Assembly (NCBI GenBank): GCA_963712175.1
Contig: CAVQGZ010000001.1
Location: 248,001 to 312,000 of the forward strand
From: CAVQGZ01 sp963712175
Lineage (GTDB): Bacteria; Actinomycetota; Actinomycetes; Jiangellales; Jiangellaceae
Length of the DNA: 64,000 nt
Reading direction: 5' to 3'
The position numbers and the translations under genes were made by a program. Under the pieces are notes generated by a model. It did no database searches and was not told the origin of the DNA. It worked only from the letters and a program-made list of their open reading frames with translations. Below, one piece after another: positions 1 to 7,326 of the stretch; position 1 is the first letter of the stretch; each line of letters starts with the position of its first letter.

Positions 1-288
1 CTCCACCAGCGGCGACAGAACAGTCTGCTGGTGCACCTTGTTGGGGAAGTACACGTCCAGCGGGCGCCCGTTGACCGTCACGGTGCCGGATCCGGGCACG
101 AGACGGACGCGCGCGACGGCCTCCTTGCGGCGCCCGGTCGCCTGCCCGGGCGCGATGATGCCGCTCACGCGCTCCTTGGACGTCTGGCTCGTGTAGCTGC
201 CCTCAACCGGGGCGTCGGCGCCCTCTGCGGTCTCGGCGATGGTGCTGGCGTCGGTGGTCACCGTGGAAACCTCGTTCGTCTCGGTCAT
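1..288 (-). CDS. rpsI: 30S ribosomal protein S9 (C-terminus cut by window edge)
   Basis: S9 sits in the head of the 30S subunit with its C-terminal tail reaching the P-site tRNA. Only the first 96 codons are present; the rest lies beyond the left edge. The conserved core starts near residue 48 with the ATGRRKEAVARVRL block and continues through the GTVTVNGRPLDVYF segment. Before it is an acidic, Thr/Ala-rich extension of about 45 residues that is not part of the S9 fold; such extensions are seen in other actinobacterial S9 proteins. The ATG start lies 3 bases after the rplM stop, so the two are co-translated as the usual L13-S9 pair. Confidence 0.97.
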   Translation of the reverse strand, partial: MTETNEVSTVTTDASTIAETAEGADAPVEGSYTSQTSKERVSGIIAPGQATGRRKEAVARVRLVPGSGTVTVNGRPLDVYFPNKVHQQTVLSPLVE

Positions 289-291
289 GGA

Positions 292-735
292 CTACTGGGA
301 GATCTGCGAGATCTCGAAGGGCACCGGCTGCTGGGCCTGGTGGGGGTGCTCGGGGCCGGCGTAGACCTTGAGCTTGGTGAGCATCGCTCGACCGAGCGTC
401 GTGTGCGGCAGCATGCCCTTGACGGCCTTCTCGACGGCCCTGCGCGGGTTCTTCTCGAGGAGCTCCACGTACGAGGTCGCGCGCAGGCCGCCCGGGTAGC
501 CCGAGTGTCGGTAGTCCATCTTCGCCTCGCGCTTCGCCCCGGTCAGGGCGACCTTCTCGGCGTTGACGACGATCACGAAGTCACCGGTGTCGACGTGCGG
601 GGCGAACTGGGGCTTGTGCTTGCCGCGCAGCAGCGTGGCGACGTGGCTGGCAAGCCGGCCGAGCACGACGTCAGTGGCGTCGATGACGTACCACGTCTGG
701 GAAACCTCGCCCGGCTTCGGGGTGTACGTGCGCAC
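292..735 (-). CDS. rplM: 50S ribosomal protein L13
   Basis: L13 is an early-assembly 23S rRNA-binding protein. The 147-residue product has the normal family length when started at the GTG giving VRTYTPKPGEV, which matches the usual actinobacterial L13 N-terminus. A longer reading frame runs upstream to 816 but that part has no L13 similarity and overlaps the promoter. The motifs WYVIDATDVVLGRLAS and the HTTLGRAMLTKLKVY segment are visible. A weak GAAGG ribosome-binding site precedes the GTG. It is the first gene of the rplM-rpsI operon, with a promoter at 825-854 and a hairpin in its leader. Confidence 0.97.
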   Translation of the reverse strand: MRTYTPKPGEVSQTWYVIDATDVVLGRLASHVATLLRGKHKPQFAPHVDTGDFVIVVNAEKVALTGAKREAKMDYRHSGYPGGLRATSYVELLEKNPRRAVEKAVKGMLPHTTLGRAMLTKLKVYAGPEHPHQAQQPVPFEISQISQ

Positions 736-794
736 AGTTGTCGGCCTTCGTTGTCGTAGAGGATGAAGACGGGAGGCTTCCCGACCTACCTGCA

Positions 795-812
795 CCGGAC
801 GAGAACGTCCGG
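795..812 (-). promoter_or_regulatory. Hairpin in rplM-rpsI leader RNA
   Basis: A perfect 7-bp inverted repeat (CCGGACG / CGTCCGG) closes a UUCU loop. It falls in the predicted 5' leader of rplM, soon after the predicted transcription start. L13 leaders regulated by their own product are known in other bacteria; whether this hairpin is such a site is inference. Confidence 0.45.
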
Positions 813-824
813 CCACGGCCCTCC

Positions 825-854
825 AGAATACGGCAGCCTCAGGCGGGGGGTCAA
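825..854 (-). promoter_or_regulatory. Promoter of rplM-rpsI
   Basis: TTGACC at 854-849 and TATTCT at 830-825 are separated by 18 bases, a good match to the housekeeping sigma consensus. The predicted start of transcription is near 818, giving a leader of about 83 bases before rplM. Confidence 0.7.
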
Positions 855-930
855 AACGCTCCGCGGCGGCTCGAGCACCTCGGCTGTCGCGTGGCCTCGA
901 TCGTGCGTCGCTCAGCGCTGCCGCCCCCGC

Positions 931-1533
931 TCACGATGAGCCATGACGCACCCTGAGCACGCGGTAGCCACCCTGGCTGGTGAACCGGTGTGCGTCGTAC
1001 CCCTGCTCAGCGAGCCAGCGCTGGAGCGAGTCCGAACCCAGGTTCTTGGCCACGACGAGCCAGGCGGTGCCGTCGGTGTCCAGGCGCGACAGCCAGGTGG
1101 TGAGCATCTCGTGCAGCGCGACCTTGCCGACCCGGATCGGGGGGTTGGACCAGATCTCGTCGAAGGTGACCTGCTCTCCCACCTCGCCGGGCTCAGCGAC
1201 GTGCACCCTCGCCCCGACACCGCAGGCCTCGGCGTTGGCTGCCGCCAGGTCACGGGCCCGCGGGTTCACGTCGACCGCCCACACCTGCGCCTCGCGACGT
1301 CGGGTGGCCTGCACGCACGCGATCGGTCCGTAGCCGCAGCCGAGGTCGAGGATGCGGTCACCCGACGGCGGTGGGGCCGCTCGCAGCAGGACGGCCGTAC
1401 CCGGGTCGAGCCGGTCGGCGGAGAACACGTGGGCGTCCGAGGCCAGCTCGTACGAGCGTCCGTCCATCCGGAAGCGCACCACTCGAGGCCGGCTCGCTGT
1501 TCCCGGGTCGGCGGAGAAGTAGTGATCGGTCAC
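931..1533 (-). CDS. RsmC-like class I SAM-dependent methyltransferase
   Basis: The 200-residue protein has a class I methyltransferase fold. Motif I is ILDLGCGYGPIA (about residues 61-72), the acidic motif II is VWAVDVNPRA, and motif IV is WSNPPIRVG, the NPP signature typical of base-amino N-methyltransferases such as RsmC and RlmG. It corresponds to the single C-terminal domain of RsmC, which methylates G1207 of 16S rRNA; the exact substrate is inferred. The GTG start overlaps the truA stop (GTGA), so it is translated with truA at the end of the alpha operon. A promoter for rplM lies just downstream. Confidence 0.85.
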   Translation of the reverse strand: MTDHYFSADPGTASRPRVVRFRMDGRSYELASDAHVFSADRLDPGTAVLLRAAPPPSGDRILDLGCGYGPIACVQATRRREAQVWAVDVNPRARDLAAANAEACGVGARVHVAEPGEVGEQVTFDEIWSNPPIRVGKVALHEMLTTWLSRLDTDGTAWLVVAKNLGSDSLQRWLAEQGYDAHRFTSQGGYRVLRVRHGSS

Positions 1534-2375
1534 CGCGGCTGCTCCCGCACCCGGCGCGCCCGCTGGGCCTGGGCAGCAACCTCGTCGAGTCGCGGGTACC
1601 TGACCTCCTCCAGCGTCAGCCCCTGGGGTGGTGCGACGTGGACGGCGCCGTCGCGGCGCTGGGCCGCGAGCACCTCGCTGGGCCAGGTCTCGTCGCGTCG
1701 ACCCGCCCCCACCGCGATGAGCGCACCCGCGAGCGCGCGCACCTGGTTGTGGCAGAAGGCGTCAGCCTCGAGGTCCAGCACCGCGAGACCGCCCTCGGCG
1801 CGCTCGACGTCGAACCGGCGCAGGGTGCGCACGGTGGTCGCTCCCGGCCTGGGCCGGCAGTAGGCGACGAAGTCGTGCTCACCGGTGAGGGGAAGGGCCG
1901 CGCGGTTCATGGAGTCCACGTCGAGAGCCTCCCGCACCCAGACCACGTGGTGGCGCACCAGCGGGTCCGGAGGGTGCGGGGTGTCGGCGATGCGGTAGCG
2001 GTAGCGGCGCCCGATGGCAGAGAACCGTGCGTCGAACCCGTCGGGAACGTGCACGACCTCGCGGACGACCAGGTCAGGGGCAAGCACTCCGGCGAGCCGC
2101 TGCACCAGTGACTCGCTCGGGGTTCGCCTGGAGCGACCCGGAAGGGCCGCGTAGGCCTCGCCGGACACGTCGACGTGGGCAACCTGGCCGCGGGCATGGA
2201 CGCCGGCGTCGGTCCTGCCTGCCACCACCAGATCGACCGGCGACTCCGTGCGCAGGACGCGCGCAAGACCCTCGGCCAGCTCACCGGCCACGGTGCGCAG
2301 CCCCGGCTGGGCGGCCCAGCCGTGGAAGGCCGACCCGTCGTAGCCGAGGTCCAGGCGCAGCCGCAGCGTGGTCAG
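1530..2375 (-). CDS. truA: tRNA pseudouridine(38-40) synthase TruA, apparent CTG start
   Basis: TruA converts U38-U40 in the tRNA anticodon arm to pseudouridine. The catalytic aspartate lies in AGRTDAGVHARGQVAH, and the N-terminal family motif RLDLGYDGSAFHGW is present. That motif lies upstream of the first in-frame ATG/GTG/TTG (GTG at 2291), so a 2291 start would remove an essential strand. Reading back, the frame meets the rplQ stop TGA at 2381-2379, and the only initiator-like codons between are CTGs. CTG at 2375 has AAGGA about 10 bases upstream and gives 281 residues, a normal TruA length. Start by termination-reinitiation from rplQ is inferred. Confidence 0.9.
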   Translation of the reverse strand: MTTLRLRLDLGYDGSAFHGWAAQPGLRTVAGELAEGLARVLRTESPVDLVVAGRTDAGVHARGQVAHVDVSGEAYAALPGRSRRTPSESLVQRLAGVLAPDLVVREVVHVPDGFDARFSAIGRRYRYRIADTPHPPDPLVRHHVVWVREALDVDSMNRAALPLTGEHDFVAYCRPRPGATTVRTLRRFDVERAEGGLAVLDLEADAFCHNQVRALAGALIAVGAGRRDETWPSEVLAAQRRDGAVHVAPPQGLTLEEVRYPRLDEVAAQAQRARRVREQPR

Positions 2376-2378
2376 GCC

Positions 2379-2906
2379 TCAGTCGTCCTTGGTCTCGGTG
2401 TCCTCGGGGTCCCCCGCGTCCTCCGCCTGGGCCTCGGAGGTGGACTCCGCCACCTCGGGGGCCTCGGGCTCGGCAGCGGGCTCCGATGCCCGCTGCGCAG
2501 TGGCCGCGCGCTTGGTCGCAGCCTCCGCGGCTGCCACGGTCTGCTCGGCGAGGGGCTCGACCAGCTCGATGACGGCCATGGGGGCGTTGTCGCCCTTGCG
2601 CGGGCCGAGCTTGGTGATGCGGGTGTAGCCGCCGTGCCGGTTCTCGTAGCGCGGGCCGATCTCGGTGAAGAGCACGTGCACGACGTACTTGTCCTTGATC
2701 AGCGCCGCGACCTGGCGGCGGGCGTGCAGGTCGCCACGCTTGGCCTTGGTGATGAGGCGCTCGGCATACGGACGCAGCCGCCGAGCCTTGTGCTCGGTCG
2801 TGGTGATCGAGCCGTGCTCGAACAGCGCCGAGGCGAGGTTGGCCAGCATCAGACGCTCGTGGGCGGGGCTACCGCCCAGACGCGCACCCTTGGTAGGGGT
2901 AGGCAT
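2379..2906 (-). CDS. rplQ: 50S ribosomal protein L17 with acidic C-terminal tail
   Basis: L17 lies near the peptide exit tunnel. Residues 1-118 are the conserved domain (GARLGGSPAHERLMLANLAS near the start; RRQVAALIKDKYVVHVLF; RITKLGPRKGDNAPMAVIEL). From about residue 125 there is an Ala/Glu-rich, probably disordered tail ending TETKDD, making the protein 175 residues instead of about 120; long tails occur in other actinobacterial L17s. It follows rpoA by 28 bases and its TGA is 3 bases before the putative CTG start of truA. Confidence 0.97.
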   Translation of the reverse strand: MPTPTKGARLGGSPAHERLMLANLASALFEHGSITTTEHKARRLRPYAERLITKAKRGDLHARRQVAALIKDKYVVHVLFTEIGPRYENRHGGYTRITKLGPRKGDNAPMAVIELVEPLAEQTVAAAEAATKRAATAQRASEPAAEPEAPEVAESTSEAQAEDAGDPEDTETKDD

Positions 2907-2934
2907 GAGGTTCTCCTGTCAGTTCGTCAGCGTC

Positions 2935-3951
2935 TTAGAGCTGCTCGTCCTCGGCGTAGTCCGCGTCGGCGTCCTCGTCGTAGGCGATCACGGCGGCGGT
3001 CGGGTCGAACCCCGGTGCGCTGTCCTTGAGCGCCAGGCCGAGCTCGGCGAGCTTGGCCTTGACCTCGTCGATCGACTTCTGCCCGAAGTTCCGGATGTCA
3101 AGCAGGTCGGCCTCGCTACGAGCGATCAGCTCGCCGACGGCGTGGATGCCCTCGCGCTTGAGGCAGTTGTAGGACCGCACGGTGAGGTTGAGGTCCTCGA
3201 TCGGCATCGCCAGGTCCTGGGCCAGCTGGGCGTCCACCGGCGACGGGCCGATCTCGATGCCCTCGGAGTTGACGTTGAGCTCGCGAGCGAGCCCGAACAG
3301 CTCCACCAGGGTCGATCCGGCCGACGCGAGCGCGTCACGCGGCTGCATGCTCGGCTTGGTCTCGACGTCGATGACGAGGCTGTCGAAGTCGGTGCGGCCC
3401 TCGACGCGAGTCGCCTCGACCTTGTAGGTGACGCGCAGCACGGGGCTGTAGATCGAGTCGACCGGGATGAGCCCGATGGGGGCGTCCGGCTGCTTGTTCT
3501 GCGTCGCCGACACGTAGCCGCGCCCGCGCTCGACGGTGAGCTCCATCTCCAGCGAGCCCTCGTCGTTGAGGGTGGCGGCAACCAGGTCGGGGTTGTGCAC
3601 CTCGGTGCCGGCCGGCGGAGCGATGTCACCGGCGGTCACCTGGCCGGGGCCCTGCTTGCGCAGGAACATGGTGACCGGCTCGTCGTGCTCGCTGGAGACC
3701 ACGAGGCTCTTGAGGTTCAGGATGATGTCGGTGACGTCCTCCTTCACCCCCGGGATCGTGGAGAACTCGTGCAGCACGCCCGAGATGCGGATCGAGGTGA
3801 CGGCGGCCCCGGGGATCGAGGACAGCAGCGTGCGGCGCAGCGAGTTGCCGAGCGTGTAGCCGAAGCCGGGCTCGAGCGGCTCGATGGTGAACCGCGACCG
3901 GGTGGGCTCGACGACGTCCTCGGTCAGGACGGGGCGCTGAGTGATGAGCAC
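2935..3951 (-). CDS. rpoA: DNA-directed RNA polymerase subunit alpha
   Basis: Alpha dimerises to nucleate RNA polymerase assembly. The 338-residue product has the N-terminal assembly domain (residues 1-225, with FTIEPLEPGFGYTLGNSLRRTLLSS) and the C-terminal helix-hairpin-helix domain (MPIEDLNLTVRSYNCLKREG, then DLLDIRNFGQKSIDEVKAKL) that contacts UP elements and activators. An acidic tail ends the protein. The start is GTG, giving VLITQRPVL, in line with actinobacterial orthologues. It lies between rpsD and rplQ as usual. Confidence 0.98.
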   Translation of the reverse strand: MLITQRPVLTEDVVEPTRSRFTIEPLEPGFGYTLGNSLRRTLLSSIPGAAVTSIRISGVLHEFSTIPGVKEDVTDIILNLKSLVVSSEHDEPVTMFLRKQGPGQVTAGDIAPPAGTEVHNPDLVAATLNDEGSLEMELTVERGRGYVSATQNKQPDAPIGLIPVDSIYSPVLRVTYKVEATRVEGRTDFDSLVIDVETKPSMQPRDALASAGSTLVELFGLARELNVNSEGIEIGPSPVDAQLAQDLAMPIEDLNLTVRSYNCLKREGIHAVGELIARSEADLLDIRNFGQKSIDEVKAKLAELGLALKDSAPGFDPTAAVIAYDEDADADYAEDEQL

Positions 3952-4024
3952 TGTGGGTGTTCCTTCCCGCGACGACCGCTATATGACGCCGCGACGTAAG
4001 AGCAGCCGGACGGCTGCTGTGTGG

Positions 4025-4630
4025 CTACTTCGAGTAGAGCTCGACGATCAGCTGCTCCTGCACCGGGACGTCGATCTGCTCCCGAACCGGCAGCTGGTGG
4101 ACGAGGATGCGCATCTTCGATGGCAGCACCTCGAGCCAGGCAGGGACGTTGCGCTCACCGTGCGTCTCGCGAGCGACGATGAACGGCGTCATCTCGGCCG
4201 ACTTCGGCCGTACGTCGATGACGTCGTGGCCACTCACGCGGTAGGACGGCACGTTGACCTTCTTGCCGTTCACGGTGAAGTGGCCGTGGACGACGAGCTG
4301 GCGGGCGTGGCGCCGCGTGCGAGCGAAGCCGGCGCGGTAGACGACGTTGTCCAACCGCGACTCGAGGATCTGCAGCAGGTTGTCGCCCGTCTTGCCGCCG
4401 CGGCGGTTGGCCTCCTCGAAGTAGCGACGGAACTGCTTCTCCAGCACTCCGTAGGCGTAGCGCGCCTTCTGCTTCTCGTGCAGCTGGGTGCGGTACTCGC
4501 TCTCCTTCTGGCGGGTGCGACCGTGCTGCCCCGGCGGGTAGGGGCGACGCTCGTAGGACGTGTCCTCGCCGACGAGGTCGACACCGAGGCGACGGGACTT
4601 CTTGGTCAGGGGTCCGGTGTAACGGGCCAT
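4025..4630 (-). CDS. rpsD: 30S ribosomal protein S4
   Basis: S4 is a primary 16S rRNA-binding protein that nucleates 30S assembly and shapes decoding accuracy. The 201-residue protein starts MARYTGPLTKKSRRLG and carries the S4 RNA-binding domain (RLDNVVYRAGFARTRRHARQ, then VHGHFTVNGKKVNVPSYRV). It lacks the N-terminal Cys4 zinc site found in some S4 paralogues. It is placed between rpsK and rpoA in the alpha operon. Confidence 0.98.
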   Translation of the reverse strand: MARYTGPLTKKSRRLGVDLVGEDTSYERRPYPPGQHGRTRQKESEYRTQLHEKQKARYAYGVLEKQFRRYFEEANRRGGKTGDNLLQILESRLDNVVYRAGFARTRRHARQLVVHGHFTVNGKKVNVPSYRVSGHDVIDVRPKSAEMTPFIVARETHGERNVPAWLEVLPSKMRILVHQLPVREQIDVPVQEQLIVELYSK

Positions 4631-4652
4631 GATGTGTTCGTGCTCCTCGGCT

Positions 4653-5057
4653 TCAGACGCGGCGACGCTTGGGCGGACGGCAGCCGTTGTGCGGCTGGGG
4701 GGTCACGTCGGCGATCGAGCCGACCTCGAGACCGGCGGCCTGCAGCGACCGGATCGCGGTCTCACGCCCCGAACCGGGGCCCTTCACCAGGACATCGACC
4801 TTCTTCATGCCGTGCTCCTGGGCACGGCGGGCAGCGGCCTCGGCGGCCATCTGCGCGGCGTAGGGGGTCGACTTGCGCGAGCCCTTGAAGCCGACCTGGC
4901 CCGAGGACGACCAAGCGATCACGGCGCCGGTCGGGTCGGTGATGGTGACGATCGTGTTGTTGAACGTGCTCTTGATGTGCGCGACGCCGTGGGCGACGTT
5001 CTTGCTCTCCTTGCGGCGCACCTTCTTCGCGCTGGCAGCGCGGGACTTGGGGGGCAT
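4653..5057 (-). CDS. rpsK: 30S ribosomal protein S11
   Basis: S11 forms part of the 30S platform near the Shine-Dalgarno helix. The 134-residue product has the conserved GVAHIKSTFNNTIVTITD segment, the GFKGSRKSTPYAAQMAAE segment and the basic tail ending PPKRRRV. The ATG start gives MPPKSRAASAKKVRRKE. It is separated from rpsM by 32 bases and from rpsD by 22. Confidence 0.98.
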   Translation of the reverse strand: MPPKSRAASAKKVRRKESKNVAHGVAHIKSTFNNTIVTITDPTGAVIAWSSSGQVGFKGSRKSTPYAAQMAAEAAARRAQEHGMKKVDVLVKGPGSGRETAIRSLQAAGLEVGSIADVTPQPHNGCRPPKRRRV

Positions 5058-5089
5058 TGCTCAGGTCTCCTGTCGAGAGTGCGAAGCGG

Positions 5090-5467
5090 CTACTTGCCGA
5101 CCTTCTTCTTGCCGGCCACGGTCTTGCGCTTGCCCTTGCGGGTACGCGCGTTGGTGTGAGTGCGCTGACCCCGCACCGGCAGCCCGCGGCGGTGCCGCAG
5201 GCCCTGGTAGGAGCCGATCTCAACCTTTCGCCGGATGTCGGCCTGCACCTCACGACGCAGGTCACCCTCGACCTTGTAGTTCTGCTCGATCCAGTCACGG
5301 AGCTTGATCAGCTCGTCGTCCCCGAGGTCGCTGACCCTCAGGTCGGGGCTGACGCCGGTACCGGCGAGCGTCTCCTTCGCACGGGTGCGACCCATGCCGA
5401 AGATGTATGTGAGCGCGACCTCGAGGCGCTTCTCGCGCGGGAGGTCGACGCCGACCAGACGTGCCAT
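5090..5467 (-). CDS. rpsM: 30S ribosomal protein S13
   Basis: S13 contacts the P-site tRNA and bridges to the 50S subunit. The ATG giving MARLVGVDLPREKRLEVAL is chosen because it matches the family start and gives 125 residues; an in-frame upstream ATG at 5512 adds 15 residues without similarity. The helix-two-turn-helix block and the basic C-terminus (GLRHRRGLPVRGQRTHTNAR) are present. Confidence 0.97.
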   Translation of the reverse strand: MARLVGVDLPREKRLEVALTYIFGMGRTRAKETLAGTGVSPDLRVSDLGDDELIKLRDWIEQNYKVEGDLRREVQADIRRKVEIGSYQGLRHRRGLPVRGQRTHTNARTRKGKRKTVAGKKKVGK

Positions 5468-5605
5468 TGCTGTCGACGATCTCCTTGTGTCGAACAGAGG
5501 TGTCGGACGCATCGCGTCCCGATGCCCTGCTGGGCTCGGGCCCCGGCCTCTGCTCCGGGGGTGGCGTCGCGCGGCGGGTGCCCGCGACGTGCAGATGCGT
5601 TGGGA

Positions 5606-5628
5606 CGCCCCGGCAGGTCACCGGGGCG
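5606..5628 (-). terminator. Hairpin between rpmJ and rpsM
   Basis: An 8-bp perfect stem (CGCCCCGG / CCGGGGCG) with a 7-base loop begins 5 bases after the rpmJ stop. There is no T-run. It lies in the 166-base rpmJ-rpsM gap, the longest gap in this cluster, and could attenuate read-through from infA-rpmJ or protect mRNA ends. Confidence 0.4.
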
Positions 5629-5633
5629 AGTGT

Positions 5634-5747
5634 TCAGCCCTGCCGCTGCTTGTGCCGCAGGTTCTCGCAGATCACCATGACGCGCCCGTGGCGACGGATC
5701 ACCTTGCACTTGTCGCACATGGGCTTGACGCTGGGCTTGACCTTCAT
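5634..5747 (-). CDS. rpmJ: 50S ribosomal protein L36 (zinc-binding form)
   Basis: This 37-residue protein, MKVKPSVKPMCDKCKVIRRH through RHKQRQG, is L36, which organises 23S rRNA near helix 89-91. Three cysteines and a histidine (C11, C14, C27, H32) form the zinc ribbon of the C+ type. It sits between infA and rpsM as in most bacteria. Confidence 0.97.
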   Translation of the reverse strand: MKVKPSVKPMCDKCKVIRRHGRVMVICENLRHKQRQG

Positions 5748-5784
5748 GCTGCTCTCTTCTCGTCCTGCACTCGTCGTGCCGGCG

Positions 5785-6006
5785 TCACTTGTAGCGGTAG
5801 ACGATGCGGCCGCGGGTGAGGTCATACGGGCTGAGCTCCACGACCACACGGTCCTGCGGAAGGATGCGGATGTAGTGCTGGCGCATCTTTCCGGAGATGT
5901 GGGCGAGCACCTTGTGCCCGTTGGCCAGCTCGACCCGGAACATCGCATTCGGCAGCGCCTCGACGATGGTCCCCTCGATCTCGATGACCCCTTCCTTCTT
6001 GGGCAT
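5785..6006 (-). CDS. infA: Translation initiation factor IF-1
   Basis: IF-1 occupies the 30S A site during initiation. The 73-residue OB-fold protein starts MPKKEGVIEIEGTIVEALPN and contains VLAHISGKMRQHYIRILPQDRVVVELSPYDLTRGRI, diagnostic of IF-1. It has its own predicted promoter at 6066-6095, so it begins a transcription unit leading into rpmJ, rpsM, rpsK, rpsD, rpoA and rplQ. Confidence 0.98.
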   Translation of the reverse strand: MPKKEGVIEIEGTIVEALPNAMFRVELANGHKVLAHISGKMRQHYIRILPQDRVVVELSPYDLTRGRIVYRYK

Positions 6007-6039
6007 GTCCTCCGCACTTCTTCGCTAGGCATGGATACG

Positions 6040-6057
6040 GGCCGGGGATCCCCGGCC
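6040..6057. promoter_or_regulatory. 18-base perfect palindrome in the infA 5' leader
   Basis: GGCCGGGGATCCCCGGCC reads the same on both strands. It lies about 35 bases upstream of infA, immediately downstream of the predicted transcription start. It would either form a very stable 5'-terminal mRNA hairpin or be a dimeric protein site; the sequence does not decide. Confidence 0.5.
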
Positions 6058-6065
6058 GTCGGCCC

Positions 6066-6095
6066 ATGTTACGCGCACGAGGCGGTCGGCCCCAA
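6066..6095 (-). promoter_or_regulatory. Promoter of infA
   Basis: TTGGGG at 6095-6090 and TAACAT at 6071-6066 are 18 bases apart. The -35 element ends one base from the stop codon of the upstream DUF1707 gene. Predicted start of transcription is near 6059. Confidence 0.55.
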
Positions 6096-6096
6096 A

Positions 6097-6549
6097 TCAG
6101 CGCCTCCTGCGCTTGACGCGGCTCCCGGCCGTCAGGACGAGCAGCCCGGCTCCCCACGGACCGGCCACCCACATCGGCCAGAAGTAGACGGGGTCCCCGC
6201 TGCTGATCGACACGAGTACCCAGATCACCACGTTGATCGACACGGCGAGGAACCACGCGGCCCAGGCACCGCGCAGCCCGTCGTCTCGCCGGGCCGGCAC
6301 TGGCGTCGATGCCCGCGACGTCGGCCACGTCGGCGACGTCGGCGTCCCGGGGGGAAGGGACCGGCTGCGCGGGGTCGGCAGGTCGGCGGTCAGCACGGCC
6401 AGCTCGCCGAAGGTCTTCGCTCGGTACGTTGCGTCGAGCCGCTGCGTGAGCTCGTCGACGTCGATGCGTCCCTCGGCGTGCGCGTCACGCAGCACCGCCG
6501 CAACCCGTTCACGGTCGGCATCTCCGGCTCGGTGCTGCGGAAGGCTCAT
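6097..6549 (-). CDS. DUF1707 small membrane protein
   Basis: A 150-residue protein. Residues 1-58 form a DUF1707 (SHOCT-like) domain: GDADRERVAAVLRDAHAEGR followed by DELTQRLDATYRAKTFGELA. A Pro/Ser-rich linker follows, then two predicted membrane helices at about 96-115 and 121-141, and a short RVKRRRR basic end, likely cytoplasmic. The family has no established biochemical role. The ATG overlaps the map stop (ATGA), so the gene is translated as the last member of the secY-adk-map run, between map and infA where most genomes have nothing or another gene. Confidence 0.85.
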   Translation of the reverse strand: MSLPQHRAGDADRERVAAVLRDAHAEGRIDVDELTQRLDATYRAKTFGELAVLTADLPTPRSRSLPPGTPTSPTWPTSRASTPVPARRDDGLRGAWAAWFLAVSINVVIWVLVSISSGDPVYFWPMWVAGPWGAGLLVLTAGSRVKRRRR

Positions 6550-7319
6550 CGCCCCGGCTCCGGTGAGTCCAGCGCGGTGAGCACCCATGGGCCGTCGGCG
6601 GTCACCGCCACAGTGTGCTCGACGTGGGCAGCCGGCAAGGCGTCGTCCGTCCGAACCGTCCAGCCGTCCGGCTCGACGCTCACCTCGGGAGAGCCGAGCG
6701 TGATCATCGGTTCTACCGCCAGCACGACGCCGACCTCGAGGCGAGGGCCACGACGGCGTGTCCGATAGTTGGGGACGAAGGGAGGCTCGTGCATCGCACG
6801 ACCGATCCCGTGCCCGGTGAAGTCGGTGAGGATCCCGTAGTGGCCGGAGGCCTCGACGCTGTCCTGCACCGCTGAACCGATGTCTGCCAGCCGCGACCCC
6901 GGGGTCATGGCCGCGATGCCGGCGGCCAACGACCTCTCGCACGCCTCGACCATCCTCGCCACCGGCTCGGCCAGAACGCCCACGCCCACGGTGATCGCGG
7001 CGTCGCCGTGCCAGCCGTCGACGACGGCACCACAGTCGATGCTGATGACGTCGCCGGAGCGCAGCGGTCGATCGTCGGGGATGCCGTGGACGACGACGTC
7101 GTTGACCGAGGTGCAGATGGTGGCCGGGTAGCCGTGGTAGCCCAGGAACGACGGGCTGGCCCCTGCCTCGGCGATGGTGCGCGCGGCCACGGCGTCGAGG
7201 TCGCGCGGCGTCACGCCCGTCTCGATGGTCTCGCGCAGCAGCGCGAGGGTGCGAGCGACCACCAGGCCGGCCTCGCGCATCGCCCGCACCTGGTCCGGCG
7301 ACTTGGTGGCCAGACCCAT
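6546..7319 (-). CDS. map: Methionine aminopeptidase, type I
   Basis: MetAP removes the initiator methionine from nascent proteins. The 257-residue protein has the pita-bread fold metal ligands: Asp in SIDCGAVVDGWHGDAA (D94 and D105 region), His in TGHGIGRAMHEPPFVPNY, Glu in LAVEPMITLG and Glu in VEHTVAVTADG. There is no N-terminal zinc-finger extension. It follows adk by 7 bases and overlaps the DUF1707 gene by 4 bases. Confidence 0.97.
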   Translation of the reverse strand: MGLATKSPDQVRAMREAGLVVARTLALLRETIETGVTPRDLDAVAARTIAEAGASPSFLGYHGYPATICTSVNDVVVHGIPDDRPLRSGDVISIDCGAVVDGWHGDAAITVGVGVLAEPVARMVEACERSLAAGIAAMTPGSRLADIGSAVQDSVEASGHYGILTDFTGHGIGRAMHEPPFVPNYRTRRRGPRLEVGVVLAVEPMITLGSPEVSVEPDGWTVRTDDALPAAHVEHTVAVTADGPWVLTALDSPEPGR

Positions 7320-7326
7320 GTCGCGA

